Assembly (NCBI GenBank): GCA_021781315.1
Contig: JAJXXB010000104.1
Location: 1 to 8,759 of the forward strand
Origin: Actinomycetes bacterium
GTDB lineage: Bacteria > Actinomycetota > Acidimicrobiia > Acidimicrobiales > RAAP-2
Length of the DNA: 8,759 nt
Reading direction: 5' to 3'
The notes beneath the pieces are model-generated. The model was given only the letters and a program-made list of their open reading frames with translations, searched no databases and was not told the origin of the DNA. Positions 1 to 8,261 of this stretch are shown piece after piece. How positions within the stretch are numbered: the first letter of the stretch is position 1; each line of letters begins with the position of its first letter. Position numbers and translations under genes: made by a program.

Positions 1-558
1 GGGCACACCTTCAACGGCTGGTTCGTGGCCAGCGCGGGTGGCAGCGCTCTCACCTCGCCCTACACCCTCGCCGGCTCGACCACCCTCTACGCCCAGTGGA
101 GCGTCGCGTCAGCAGTGACGATCACCGTGACCTTTGACGCCAATGGTGGCGTTGGCGCCATGGCCACCGAGTCTCAGAACTACAACGTCGGCGCTCTTCT
201 CAGCGGCAACGCCTTCTCGCGGACGGGCTACACCTTCGTTGGCTGGAATACGACGCCCAATGGCACTGGCCTGTTCTACGCCGACGGTGCAATGTACCCC
301 TTTAGTGTCAACGTCACCCTCTACGCCCAGTGGAGCGCACAGATCTTCACCGTGAGTTTTGATGCGAACGGCGGCACGGGAACGATGACCAGTGAAATGG
401 GCAGTGCCAACACGTCATCGTTGCTCAATGCGAACACCTTCACCCGGACGGGCTACACGTTCGTCGGCTGGAATAGTGCCGCCAATGGCTCTGGTGCGGC
501 CTTCGCCAACGATGCGAGCTACACCTTCACCACGAGCGTCACCCTCTACGCGCAGTGG
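1..558 (+). repeat. Tandem B-repeat units within the surface protein gene
   Basis: Three consecutive coding repeats end in the same TLYAQW block, with the Trp codons ending at 99, 333 and 558. The last two units are spaced exactly 225 bp apart: near-identical DNA occurs at 220-239 and 445-464, and again at 313-335 and 538-560. The first unit is cut by the window edge, so the total copy number is unknown. Similarity at the DNA level is strongest in the GYTFVGW and TLYAQW cores. Confidence 0.85.
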
Positions 559-1104
559 AGGTCTAGCGGCCCGGTGGCGCAGGCCCCGCTCATCATCGTC
601 ACGACCTCCGGGCTAGCGGGTCGGCCTTTGACGCTCGTCATCAGTGGTGGCTCGGGCAGTGGAGCCGTCACGTTCGCCGTCACCGATGGCACGGCCCAGG
701 GATGTTCGATCACGGGTTCGGTTCTGAGTGTCACTCACGCGGGCACGTGTGTCGTGGTCGCCACCAAGGCGTCGGATGCGACGTACCTCGCGACTTCGTC
801 GTCGGACACGACGATCCTCATGAAGTCCCCTCCGCCCACTCCCGCCATCGTCGTGCGCGTCACCTTCGAAAGTGGCTCCAGCGCGCTGAGTGCAAGTGAC
901 GTGCGCGCGCTCACACTGGATGTCAAGAGGTACTCGGCCGGCGACGTGGTGACGATCACCGCCTCGGCGTGGCGCAACCCGTCACTCAGTCGGGCGCGAG
1001 CCCTCGCCGTCGAGCGATTCGTGCTCGCTCGCGCGCGCGTGCACGTAGTTCTTCGTGAGACCAGTGGTCGAGCGAACGTGGCGGTGGTGGTGGCGCGGGC
1101 GTAG
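1..1104 (+). CDS. InlB B-repeat surface protein with OmpA-like C-terminus (5' end outside window)
   Basis: The reading frame is open from base 1, so the N-terminus and any signal peptide lie outside; 367 codons are visible. They begin inside one B-repeat (Listeria-Bacteroides type) and continue with two full repeats at residues 41-111 and 115-186. Each full repeat has a VTFDANGG or VSFDANGG strand, an RTGYTFVGWN core and a TLYAQW end. Residues about 190-275 are Gly/Thr/Ser-rich, with two Cys, and resemble bacterial Ig-like segments ending in an ATKASDATY-type motif. Residues about 284-367 look like an OmpA-like domain: FESGSSALS, then N326, L329-S330, R333-A334 and V337 in the N-x-x-L-S-x-x-R-A-x-x-V pattern. 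The GHTD part of that domain is missing. There is no LPXTG or C-terminal membrane helix. The probable role is a secreted or cell-wall-associated structural or adhesive protein. Wobble positions look less GC-rich than in the neighbours. Confidence 0.85.
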   Translation, partial: GHTFNGWFVASAGGSALTSPYTLAGSTTLYAQWSVASAVTITVTFDANGGVGAMATESQNYNVGALLSGNAFSRTGYTFVGWNTTPNGTGLFYADGAMYPFSVNVTLYAQWSAQIFTVSFDANGGTGTMTSEMGSANTSSLLNANTFTRTGYTFVGWNSAANGSGAAFANDASYTFTTSVTLYAQWRSSGPVAQAPLIIVTTSGLAGRPLTLVISGGSGSGAVTFAVTDGTAQGCSITGSVLSVTHAGTCVVVATKASDATYLATSSSDTTILMKSPPPTPAIVVRVTFESGSSALSASDVRALTLDVKRYSAGDVVTITASAWRNPSLSRARALAVERFVLARARVHVVLRETSGRANVAVVVARA

Positions 1105-1153
1105 ATCTGTGACACGCGTGCTGGCGCGCTACGAGAGTCGTCGCGGCGTCTCT

Positions 1154-2488
<1,335 letters not shown>

Positions 2489-2547
2489 CTCCTCACCCTC
2501 CTACGCCACGTGCGCGTTCACCAGGGAACTAAGTCACGGTGTCGTCG

Positions 2548-3120
2548 TCACCGAGGATTCTGTAGGGAGGCATTCGCCCTGGCCACGGAGAAGATCGTGG
2601 GATCGTACCCCTCGGCCCGGCGCACGTACTCGCCGTGGCGGGCGTGATCGGGATCCGAGAGAACCAGGAGAAACTCCTCGAAACCCGAGACGCCCCCACT
2701 GTCTTCGGGTGGGCAGGCTCGCTCGCCGGCCACACACACCGGGTACTCGAGTTCGACGGCGAGTTCTTCAATCGCCTCGAGCACGAGGTGGTGAATCCAG
2801 GTGTCGCCGAAGTCGTACTCGTACTCGAAGCGCGCGCCGACATTCTCGCCGAGCACGTCGGCGAGGCTGACGGTGGTCTCGTCAATCGTCTCGGGTCCGT
2901 CGTCGTCCTCGTCGTCGATGCCGATGCGCAACTCGCCCACGCGGAACTCGTGCAGGTGGTAGTCCTCCCAGCCCATGGCTAACTGGATGGCCCCGTGCAG
3001 ATCCTCGAACGTGTCTGACGCGTTGAGGATCACTCGGCGCCACACGAGCGGAGCGGTCCCCGTGAGTTCGACGCGAAGGGTCAGCGCGGCGTTCGCACGC
3101 CGCGCTCGTCGCGGGGTCAT
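2548..3120 (-). CDS. Plasmid pRiA4b ORF-3-like family protein
   Basis: A 190-residue protein of the pRiA4b ORF-3-like family, whose function is unknown; the family is named after a plasmid ORF but is common on chromosomes. Visible marks are the opening strand LRVELTGTAPLVWRRV at 15-30, W51 followed by HLHEF at 55-59, YEYDFGDTWIH at 100-110, a Cys pair at C129 and C136, and PPEDSGG at 137-143, where many relatives have PPEDCGG. There is also GFEEFL at 146-151 and a DP at 156-157. An acidic stretch (DDEDDDGPE, 69-77) sits in the variable loop between the two halves. The ATG start has a weak GGAAG site five bases upstream. It lies 36 bp downstream of the His-rich small gene and 59 bp upstream of the esterase, which suggests co-transcription. 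No membrane segment or signal peptide is seen. Confidence 0.88.
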   Translation of the reverse strand: MTPRRARRANAALTLRVELTGTAPLVWRRVILNASDTFEDLHGAIQLAMGWEDYHLHEFRVGELRIGIDDEDDDGPETIDETTVSLADVLGENVGARFEYEYDFGDTWIHHLVLEAIEELAVELEYPVCVAGERACPPEDSGGVSGFEEFLLVLSDPDHARHGEYVRRAEGYDPTIFSVARANASLQNPR

Positions 3121-3156
3121 CGCAGCTTCCGTTCTTGTGTCATGTTCTTCTCGCGC

Positions 3157-3576
3157 CTAGACGAACTCGCGATACTCGTCCCACCACTCGCGCACCGACT
3201 TGAGAATTTCGGCGTCGGTCATGGCGACGATGTTCGAGTCGATCGCCCCGATCACCAGCTGGGCGACGTCGGGATGCTTGCGCTCCCAGTACTGGACGAG
3301 TCGCAACATCGCGTTGGCCTTACCCGTGCCGTGTCCGACGAGAATGATTTCGCGCGCACCGCGCACCGCGTCGGTAAGGCCCTCGAAGAACGCCACGTCG
3401 TCGTGGTTGGTGTCGTGTCCGTGGTGGTGCTGGGCCTCGCGCACGTGGTGGTGGCGCTCTCGCTCGTCGGGCGCGCGCAACTCCTCGGGCTTGGTGCCCG
3501 GTTCGAGGCCGCTCGACCAAATTCGGGCCTCATCTCGGGTCACGGCTACGGCGACCAGTCCGGTGGTCTCGCTCAT
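3157..3576 (-). CDS. Small His-rich protein, release-factor-like (baeRF/eRF1 domain-3-like), tentative
   Basis: A 139-residue protein. The frame is open to an upstream GTG at 3594, but the ATG at 3576 has a near-perfect AGGAGG six bases upstream and is the better start. Three parts are visible: an N-terminal strand region (LVAVAVTRDEARIWS, 7-21), a His-rich linker with His at 42-44, 50-52, 54 and 58, and a C-terminal alpha/beta half with FFEGLTDAVRGAREIILVGHGTGKAN at about 63-88 and a VIGAIDSN strand near 108-115. The order of strand, His-rich loop and then an ILVxGxGxxK motif recalls the bacterial eRF1/Pelota-related proteins often named translational machinery protein. That match is from memory and is not proven. 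No GGQ motif is present, so peptide-release activity is not implied. It sits between the acyl-CoA dehydrogenase (63 bp) and the pRiA4b-like gene (36 bp). Confidence 0.75.
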   Translation of the reverse strand: MSETTGLVAVAVTRDEARIWSSGLEPGTKPEELRAPDERERHHHVREAQHHHGHDTNHDDVAFFEGLTDAVRGAREIILVGHGTGKANAMLRLVQYWERKHPDVAQLVIGAIDSNIVAMTDAEILKSVREWWDEYREFV

Positions 3577-3582
3577 GTCACA

Positions 3583-3588
3583 CCTCCT
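3583..3588 (-). promoter_or_regulatory. Strong Shine-Dalgarno site (AGGAGG) fixing the start of the small His-rich gene
   Basis: On the minus strand AGGAGG is followed by six bases and then ATG (3574-3576). It is one of the two strongest ribosome binding sites in the window. It favours the internal ATG over the upstream GTG at 3594, which would place this site inside the coding region. Confidence 0.8.
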
Positions 3589-3639
3589 GACCACAACGTA
3601 GCCAGGTCGCCCACGTCGCGCGAATTGCGCCGCGTGGAC

Positions 3640-4878
3640 TTACTCTGGTCCGGCGTAGCGCCCGGCGGTCTCGGGGAACATTGCCTTGACGATCTTGAAG
3701 TTTGAAACGTCCGTCGTGCCATCGGAGTGCAGGTTGATGAGCGCGTCGCGCATGTACTTCTCGATGCCGACTTCGAGCATGGCGCCGTAGCCGCCGTGCA
3801 ACTCCATCGCGTGTTGACAGACAGCGACGATCTCGTGGGAGGCGAAGACCTTGACCATATTGCACAGAACGTCGGCGTCGGGAGAGAACGAGTCGACCGC
3901 TTGAGCGGCGTGGCGCAAGAAGGCCCCGACCGCCTCGAGGCGCGTGGCCATGTCGGCCACGCGCGAGGCGACGGCCTGGTGCTTGATGAGTACTCGCCCG
4001 CCCTGGACCCGTTCGTGGACGAACTTGATCGTCTCCTCGTAGGCGCCCAGCCCGATGCCGAGGCTCTTCGCGGCGACGAGGACCTTGCCCGGACGAAAGT
4101 AGATGCCGGCCTGAGCCAGGGCGTCGTCTCGCACGAGGAGATTCTCGGCCGGCACCCGGCAGTCGTCGAAGGTGATCTCGCCGTTGTTCATGAAGCGCCC
4201 GCCCATGGTCTCGTTGCAGCGCGTGACCTCGAGTCCGGGGGTGTCGCGCGCGACGAGGAAGCTCGACGTGCCCGAGGACATCGGCACGGCGTCGTTCGTG
4301 TTGGCGTAGACGACGTAGAGCGTCGCGTCAAAGCCGTTGGAGATGAACTGCTTGCGCCCGTTGATCACCCAGGTATCGCCCTCGAGCACGGCGGTCGTGT
4401 TCATGTTGACCTCGGGCACGCTGTAGGGCAGCCACCGGTCCGACGCGCCCGCGGGCTCGGTGAGGCAGTGCGCCATGAGAAACTGCGGTTCGGCCATGTA
4501 GCGGGTGAACCAGTACTCCTGGAGGTGTTCGGGCGCGAACCGCTCGATCAGGACCGCAATCTTCCAGTTCTGTACGAGCTTGTCTGCGAGGCCCGAGTCG
4601 CCGCGGGCGAGCTCAGTGGCTATCAGCGCCAGCGTCTGGGACTGCGTGGCGGGCTCGAGGGCGACGCCCCCGAAGCGCTCGGGCACGCCGAGTGCGCGCA
4701 GCCCGGCCGCGTCGGCCTCTTCGAGCAGGTGGGGGGCGAGTCGCGCGTGGGGGTCCATGTCCCACTCGCGCATCCGGTTCTCGGCGAGGAAGGGCAGCAC
4801 GACGCGGTCCACGTAGCGCCGGCTGGTGTCGCGCATCATGCGCTGCTCGTCGGTGAGGTAGTGGTCTTCGAAGTACAT
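3640..4878 (-). CDS. Acyl-CoA dehydrogenase family protein with Asp at the catalytic Glu position
   Basis: A 412-residue flavoprotein of normal family length, expected to be cytoplasmic and FAD-dependent, oxidising an acyl-CoA thioester at the alpha-beta carbons. The N-terminal helical domain covers about 1-130. The middle beta domain carries LTEPAGASD at 139-147, INGRKQFISNG at 172-182 and MGGRFMNNGEITFDDCRVP at 225-243. The C-terminal helical domain has HGGYG at 361-365 and RDA at 377-379. The segment that normally reads YEGTSE is HSDGTTD, so D386 stands where MCAD-type enzymes have the catalytic Glu. The alternative IVD/LCAD-type Glu position in the middle helix aligns with G264. Substrate cannot be predicted; specialised acyl-CoA chemistry or a non-dehydrogenase role are both possible. 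The ATG is preceded by AGGGGG about five bases upstream. It is first in the minus-strand run and divergent from the glycosyltransferase. Confidence 0.93.
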   Translation of the reverse strand: MYFEDHYLTDEQRMMRDTSRRYVDRVVLPFLAENRMREWDMDPHARLAPHLLEEADAAGLRALGVPERFGGVALEPATQSQTLALIATELARGDSGLADKLVQNWKIAVLIERFAPEHLQEYWFTRYMAEPQFLMAHCLTEPAGASDRWLPYSVPEVNMNTTAVLEGDTWVINGRKQFISNGFDATLYVVYANTNDAVPMSSGTSSFLVARDTPGLEVTRCNETMGGRFMNNGEITFDDCRVPAENLLVRDDALAQAGIYFRPGKVLVAAKSLGIGLGAYEETIKFVHERVQGGRVLIKHQAVASRVADMATRLEAVGAFLRHAAQAVDSFSPDADVLCNMVKVFASHEIVAVCQHAMELHGGYGAMLEVGIEKYMRDALINLHSDGTTDVSNFKIVKAMFPETAGRYAGPE

Positions 4879-5005
4879 GGTGCCCCCTGGTCGACAACGC
4901 CGTTCCAGTGGATACTCACACGTTTGGCGCCGACGCGTCGCCCCGAGGAGCGCCGACGCGGTGAAATTACTTCACGCCATGCCGCGCGGTCGCGACGACG
5001 GTGCC
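4879..5005. promoter_or_regulatory. Divergent intergenic region between acyl-CoA dehydrogenase and glycosyltransferase
   Basis: A 127 bp gap separates the divergent starts, and it must hold the promoters of the four-gene minus run and probably of the glycosyltransferase. On the plus strand TTACTT at 4967-4972 lies six bases before an in-frame ATG at 4979, resembling a leaderless start but with a poor second base for a -10 box. I see no clear operator palindrome. Confidence 0.4.
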
Positions 5006-6289
5006 ATGATGAGCCCAGTGACGTTGTCGCGGACCTTTCTGTTCGCGCCCGAGAGCGCGTACGGGCCGACGAACAACTGCATTGGCATGGCAACGCGCCT
5101 GCGCTCGCGCGGGCATCGCGTCGTCTTCGCCGCGGAGAGGTCGTGGCGGGGGCGCCTCGAGGCGCTGGGCATCGAGGAAGAGTTGATCGACCTCGCGGCA
5201 GCGTCGACGACGCCCCAGGACGCGGGCCAGTTCTGGAAGGACTACGTGGGGGCGATCGCCCCCGAATTCGCCCGACCTACCCTCGAGCAGTTGGCGAGCG
5301 TGATCCGACCGATCTGGGAGGAGTTGATCGCGGGGGCCCGCTACGCCCAGGACCAACTGTGCGAGGTGGTGGCGCGCGTGGGTCCCGACGTCATCGTTCA
5401 AGACAACGTCGTGGGTTTTCCCGCCTTGGCCGCGGCGGGCGTCCCCTTCGTGCGCATCGTCTCGTGCAACCCTCTCGAGGTGCCGAGCCTCGGCGTGGCA
5501 CCGGCGTTCTCGGGCCTCGGCGCGGATGAAGTTGAGCATTTCTCCCACTTTCGCGCGGCTTATCGAGAGACGCACGAGGAGATCTGGCGCGACTTTGACG
5601 CGTGGTATCGCGATCAGGGTGCGCCGGGACTGGCCGAACTCGAATTCGTCGCACGAGGTGATCTCAATCTCTACGTGTATCCCGAGGAGCTCGACTACTC
5701 GCGCGACCTCGGGCCGACGTGGCACCGCCTGGACTCGTCGGTACGCGAGACGGAGTCGCCTATCGCGTTACCCGAAGGTTTCGCGAGCGGTGAGCGCCCG
5801 GTCATCTACTTCTCCCTCGGTTCGCTCGGCGGCGCGGACGTCGCTCTCATGCGTCGGGTGATCGAGGCTCTCGCGAGTGAGCCCTACGACGTGATCGTCT
5901 CTCTGGGGCCGCGCCACGACGAGATCGAGCTCGCCGCAAACATGTGGGGCGGCGAGTTCGTCCCCCAGACTCGCCTGGTGCCACTGGCCGACCTCGTCAT
6001 CACCCACGGGGGCAACAACACCGTGACCGAGTCGATGCACTTTGGCAAGCCCATGGTGGTGCTGCCTCTCTTTTGGGACCAGTACGACAACGCCCAGCGC
6101 GTCGACGAGTGTGGCTACGGTCGGCGACTGGCGACCTACGAGGTGAGCGTCGATGACCTGCGACGCCACGTGGCCGAGATGCTTACCGACGGGGCGCTGC
6201 GCGAGCGGGCTCGCGCGGCCGGTGAGCGCATCCGGCGCGCCGATGGGCTCGCGAGGGCGCTCAGCCTGCTCGAGGGGGTCGCTGGCTAA
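5006..6289 (+). CDS. GT1-family (UDP-glycosyltransferase/MGT-like) glycosyltransferase lacking the usual catalytic His
   Basis: A GT-B fold glycosyltransferase of about 427 residues that should transfer a sugar from a nucleotide donor to a small lipophilic acceptor or glycolipid. The C-terminal donor domain is clear: FSLGS at 269-273, VPQTRLVPLADLVITHGGNN at 319-338, TESMHFGKPMVVLPLFWDQY at 341-360 and DNAQR after it. H334-G335-G336 and D358-Q359 are the expected donor-binding residues. In the N-terminal acceptor domain the usual GHxNP loop reads G20-PTNNC, so Pro21 stands where the catalytic His is normally found. LRSRGHRVVFAAE at 32-44 is conserved. The partner acidic residue may be D133 in VQDNVVGFPA. 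No membrane helix is seen. The frame is open from 4877; ATG 5006 or 5009 is nearest the first strand, while ATG 4979 would add nine residues and may be leaderless. It is followed after 9 bp by the dehydrogenase. Confidence 0.9.
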   Translation: MMSPVTLSRTFLFAPESAYGPTNNCIGMATRLRSRGHRVVFAAERSWRGRLEALGIEEELIDLAAASTTPQDAGQFWKDYVGAIAPEFARPTLEQLASVIRPIWEELIAGARYAQDQLCEVVARVGPDVIVQDNVVGFPALAAAGVPFVRIVSCNPLEVPSLGVAPAFSGLGADEVEHFSHFRAAYRETHEEIWRDFDAWYRDQGAPGLAELEFVARGDLNLYVYPEELDYSRDLGPTWHRLDSSVRETESPIALPEGFASGERPVIYFSLGSLGGADVALMRRVIEALASEPYDVIVSLGPRHDEIELAANMWGGEFVPQTRLVPLADLVITHGGNNTVTESMHFGKPMVVLPLFWDQYDNAQRVDECGYGRRLATYEVSVDDLRRHVAEMLTDGALRERARAAGERIRRADGLARALSLLEGVAG

Positions 6290-6292
6290 TCT
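6287..6292 (+). promoter_or_regulatory. Candidate -10 box (TAATCT) for a leaderless 2-hydroxyacid dehydrogenase transcript
   Basis: TAATCT fits the TANNNT consensus and lies exactly six bases before the GTG at 6299, so transcription starting at about +7 would begin on the start codon. It contains the stop codon of the glycosyltransferase. No Shine-Dalgarno site precedes this GTG. No convincing -35 element is visible. Confidence 0.4.
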
Positions 6293-6298
6293 CGTGGC

Positions 6299-7222
6299 GT
6301 GAGCGGCCCCCTCGTTGTCAGCGTGCCTGACGCGAGCCTGCGCGACGCCCTGCTCGCCTCGGGCGAGGACGTCACGGTCCTCGAGTGGGACATGACGACG
6401 CCGGCGCCACTCGCGCACCTGGACATCGTCGTGCCGCCCTACATGAGCCTCGTGCGCGCGCTCTCGAGGCTCGAGGGCGTGTCCGTGCGCCTCATCCAGA
6501 GCCAGTCAATCGGCTACGACGGCGTGCTCGGGGTCCTCGGGGCGGGGCGCGTCTTTGCCAACGCCGCCTCGGTGCACGAGGCCTCCACAGCCGAGTTGAC
6601 CCTGGGGCTCATCCTCGCCTCCCAACGAGGCATCCCCGACTTCGTGCGTGCGGCTGAGCACGGACGCTGGGCGCCCGCGTGGCATCGCAGCCTGGCCGAC
6701 TCGACGGTGGTCCTCGTCGGATATGGCGGGGTCGCGCGGGCCATCGAGGCGCGACTCGCCCCCTTTGAGGTGGAGATCCTACGCGTGGCGCGCCACTCGC
6801 GTACCGACGAGCGCGGCCTCATCTACGGCGTGGACTCGTTGGCCGACGTCCTGGCCCGCGCCGACGTCGTGGTGGTGGCGGTGCCCCTGGCCGCCGAGAC
6901 GACCCACCTCGTGAACGGTCCCTTCCTCGCGGCGATGAAGGACGACGCGCTGCTCGTGAACGTCGCGCGCGGGCGCGTCGCCGACACTGAGGCCATCCTC
7001 GCCGAGGCGCGTCGGGGGCGTCTGCGCTTCGCCCTCGACGTCACCGACCCTGAGCCGCTGGCGCCGGGCCACGAGCTCTTTTCACTGTCCAACGTCCTCA
7101 TCACGCCCCACGTCGGTGGGGCGACGTCGGCGATGGGTCCGCGAATGGCCCGCCTGCTCGTCGAGCAGGTTCGTCGCATGGCCAGCGGCGAGGCGCCGCT
7201 CAACGTCGTCCTTCGCTCCTAG
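6299..7222 (+). CDS. D-isomer-specific 2-hydroxyacid dehydrogenase (phosphoglycerate dehydrogenase / hydroxypyruvate reductase type)
   Basis: A 307-residue NAD(P)-dependent oxidoreductase that would interconvert a 2-keto acid and its D-2-hydroxy acid. The Rossmann motif is VLVGYGGVARAIEARL at 138-153; the third Gly of GxGxxG is Ala here, which the family tolerates. The Arg-Glu-His catalytic set is present: R224 in NVARGRV, E252 in LDVTDPEPL (with D247) and H271 in ITPHVGG. It is slightly shorter than the usual 310-340 residues and has no ACT domain, so it is not a regulated serine-pathway SerA. The GTG start has no Shine-Dalgarno site but sits six bases after a TANNNT box, so the transcript may be leaderless. 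It lies 9 bp after the glycosyltransferase, and its last 23 bp overlap the end of the glycerate kinase on the other strand. That neighbour makes hydroxypyruvate, glyoxylate or tartronate semialdehyde a plausible substrate, but this is inference. Confidence 0.92.
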   Translation: MSGPLVVSVPDASLRDALLASGEDVTVLEWDMTTPAPLAHLDIVVPPYMSLVRALSRLEGVSVRLIQSQSIGYDGVLGVLGAGRVFANAASVHEASTAELTLGLILASQRGIPDFVRAAEHGRWAPAWHRSLADSTVVLVGYGGVARAIEARLAPFEVEILRVARHSRTDERGLIYGVDSLADVLARADVVVVAVPLAAETTHLVNGPFLAAMKDDALLVNVARGRVADTEAILAEARRGRLRFALDVTDPEPLAPGHELFSLSNVLITPHVGGATSAMGPRMARLLVEQVRRMASGEAPLNVVLRS

Positions 7223-8261
7223 CGAGCTCGCCGAGGGCCTCGCCGACGACGATCTCCACGCAGGCCAACGGCTCGACGAGCCCACGCTCGGGCCAGCGTT
7301 CCTCGAGGCTGACGATGCTCGCGTGGGCGTAGCGCGCGCGCAGCGCCGCGGCGGCGCGCGTCTCAACGGACCCGCAGATAATGAGTAGCGCGCTCTCTAG
7401 TGCGACGTGCTCGGCGACGCCCAGGACCACCTTGCCCTCGAGACTGCCGGCGTCAAGACGTCCCTCGCCGGTGACAACCAGCGCGGCGCCGTCGAGGCGC
7501 TCGTCGAGGCGGGCGGCGCGCGCCGCCTCTTCAAAGCCACTGGTCAGACTGGCGCCCAGAGCGGCGAGGGCGCCGGCGATGCCGCCGGCGGCCCCGGTGC
7601 GCTCGAGGGCCTCCACGTCGAGGCCACCCTCGCGCTGGTAGAGCCGTCGCGCCTCGTCGAGTCGCTCGTCGATCAGCCTGAGGTCCTCTTCGCGCACGCC
7701 CTTTTGGCGGGCGTAGCGCCGGGCTCCGAGGAACGTCGTGCGCACGTCGGTGGCGACCGTCACGGGGACGGGTAGTCCTCCCGCCTCGCGCAGCACGCGA
7801 TAGCAGCCCCGGCCCGCGTCCGAGGTCGACGTGCCCCCGCAGCCCACGACGACACCGCTCACCCCGAGGCGCGCCGCGGCCAGAATGAGCAGACCCACGC
7901 CGTCGCTGCTCGCGGCCAGGGCCTGTTCCCCACTGGGGTTCTCGAGCAGGTCTCGACCGACGACGCTCGCCGTCTCGATCACCGCCACCTCGCCCGCGCC
8001 GGTGCGCACGAGAGTGAGGGGTGCGTCTCGCGCGTCGCCGAGCGCGCCGAGGCTGGCCGCGGTGACGACCTCGCCGTCAAAGGTTGCGGCGAATCCCTCG
8101 CCCCCGTCGGAGACGAGGACCGCGTCGCACTCGAGCGAGCGCGCCCGCGCCGCCCGGGCGACGACGTCATTGAGCTCGCGCGCCGCGGCGCTGGAGCGAA
8201 ACTTGTCGAAGGCCGCGACGACGTGGCCGCGCCGCACCGAGGTGGGTGGGGAGCCGCTCAC
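7200..8261 (-). CDS. Glycerate kinase (GarK/GlxK-type family)
   Basis: A 353-residue kinase that phosphorylates glycerate with ATP; enzymes of this family usually make 2-phosphoglycerate, which enters glycolysis. Family marks are AFDKFRSS at 17-24 (DSFKGS in relatives), SDGGEG at 51-56, GCGGTSTSDAGRG at 140-152, ATDV at 170-173, RTGAAGG at 221-227, TGEGRLD at 264-270 and GK at 276-277. At 353 residues it is a little shorter than the common 370-390. GTG 8261 overlaps the stop of the upstream small gene as GTGA, which suggests translational coupling. GTG 8237 is an alternative start eight codons later, closer to the first strand; neither has a good ribosome binding site. The frame is open upstream to 8741, but that extension runs through another gene. 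Its 3' end overlaps the convergent 2-hydroxyacid dehydrogenase. Confidence 0.92.
   Translation of the reverse strand: MSGSPPTSVRRGHVVAAFDKFRSSAAARELNDVVARAARARSLECDAVLVSDGGEGFAATFDGEVVTAASLGALGDARDAPLTLVRTGAGEVAVIETASVVGRDLLENPSGEQALAASSDGVGLLILAAARLGVSGVVVGCGGTSTSDAGRGCYRVLREAGGLPVPVTVATDVRTTFLGARRYARQKGVREEDLRLIDERLDEARRLYQREGGLDVEALERTGAAGGIAGALAALGASLTSGFEEAARAARLDERLDGAALVVTGEGRLDAGSLEGKVVLGVAEHVALESALLIICGSVETRAAAALRARYAHASIVSLEERWPERGLVEPLACVEIVVGEALGELARSEGRR

Noticed and set aside
1105..1153. Possible terminator between the convergent surface protein and esterase genes
   Set aside because: There is a CACGCGTG palindrome at 1113-1120, but it makes only a short self-complementary word with no loop and no T-run on either strand. 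It is not enough to call a terminator.
4877..5005. Upstream extension of the glycosyltransferase frame from 4877
   Set aside because: It would start on top of the acyl-CoA dehydrogenase start codon and add 43 residues with no similarity to GT1 N-termini. The first fold strand begins at about 5030.
3727..5529. Open frame of 600 codons on the plus strand
   Set aside because: It runs antisense to the acyl-CoA dehydrogenase and then out of frame through the glycosyltransferase. Its translation has no recognisable domain, and both real genes have clear family motifs. Long antisense frames are expected at this GC content.
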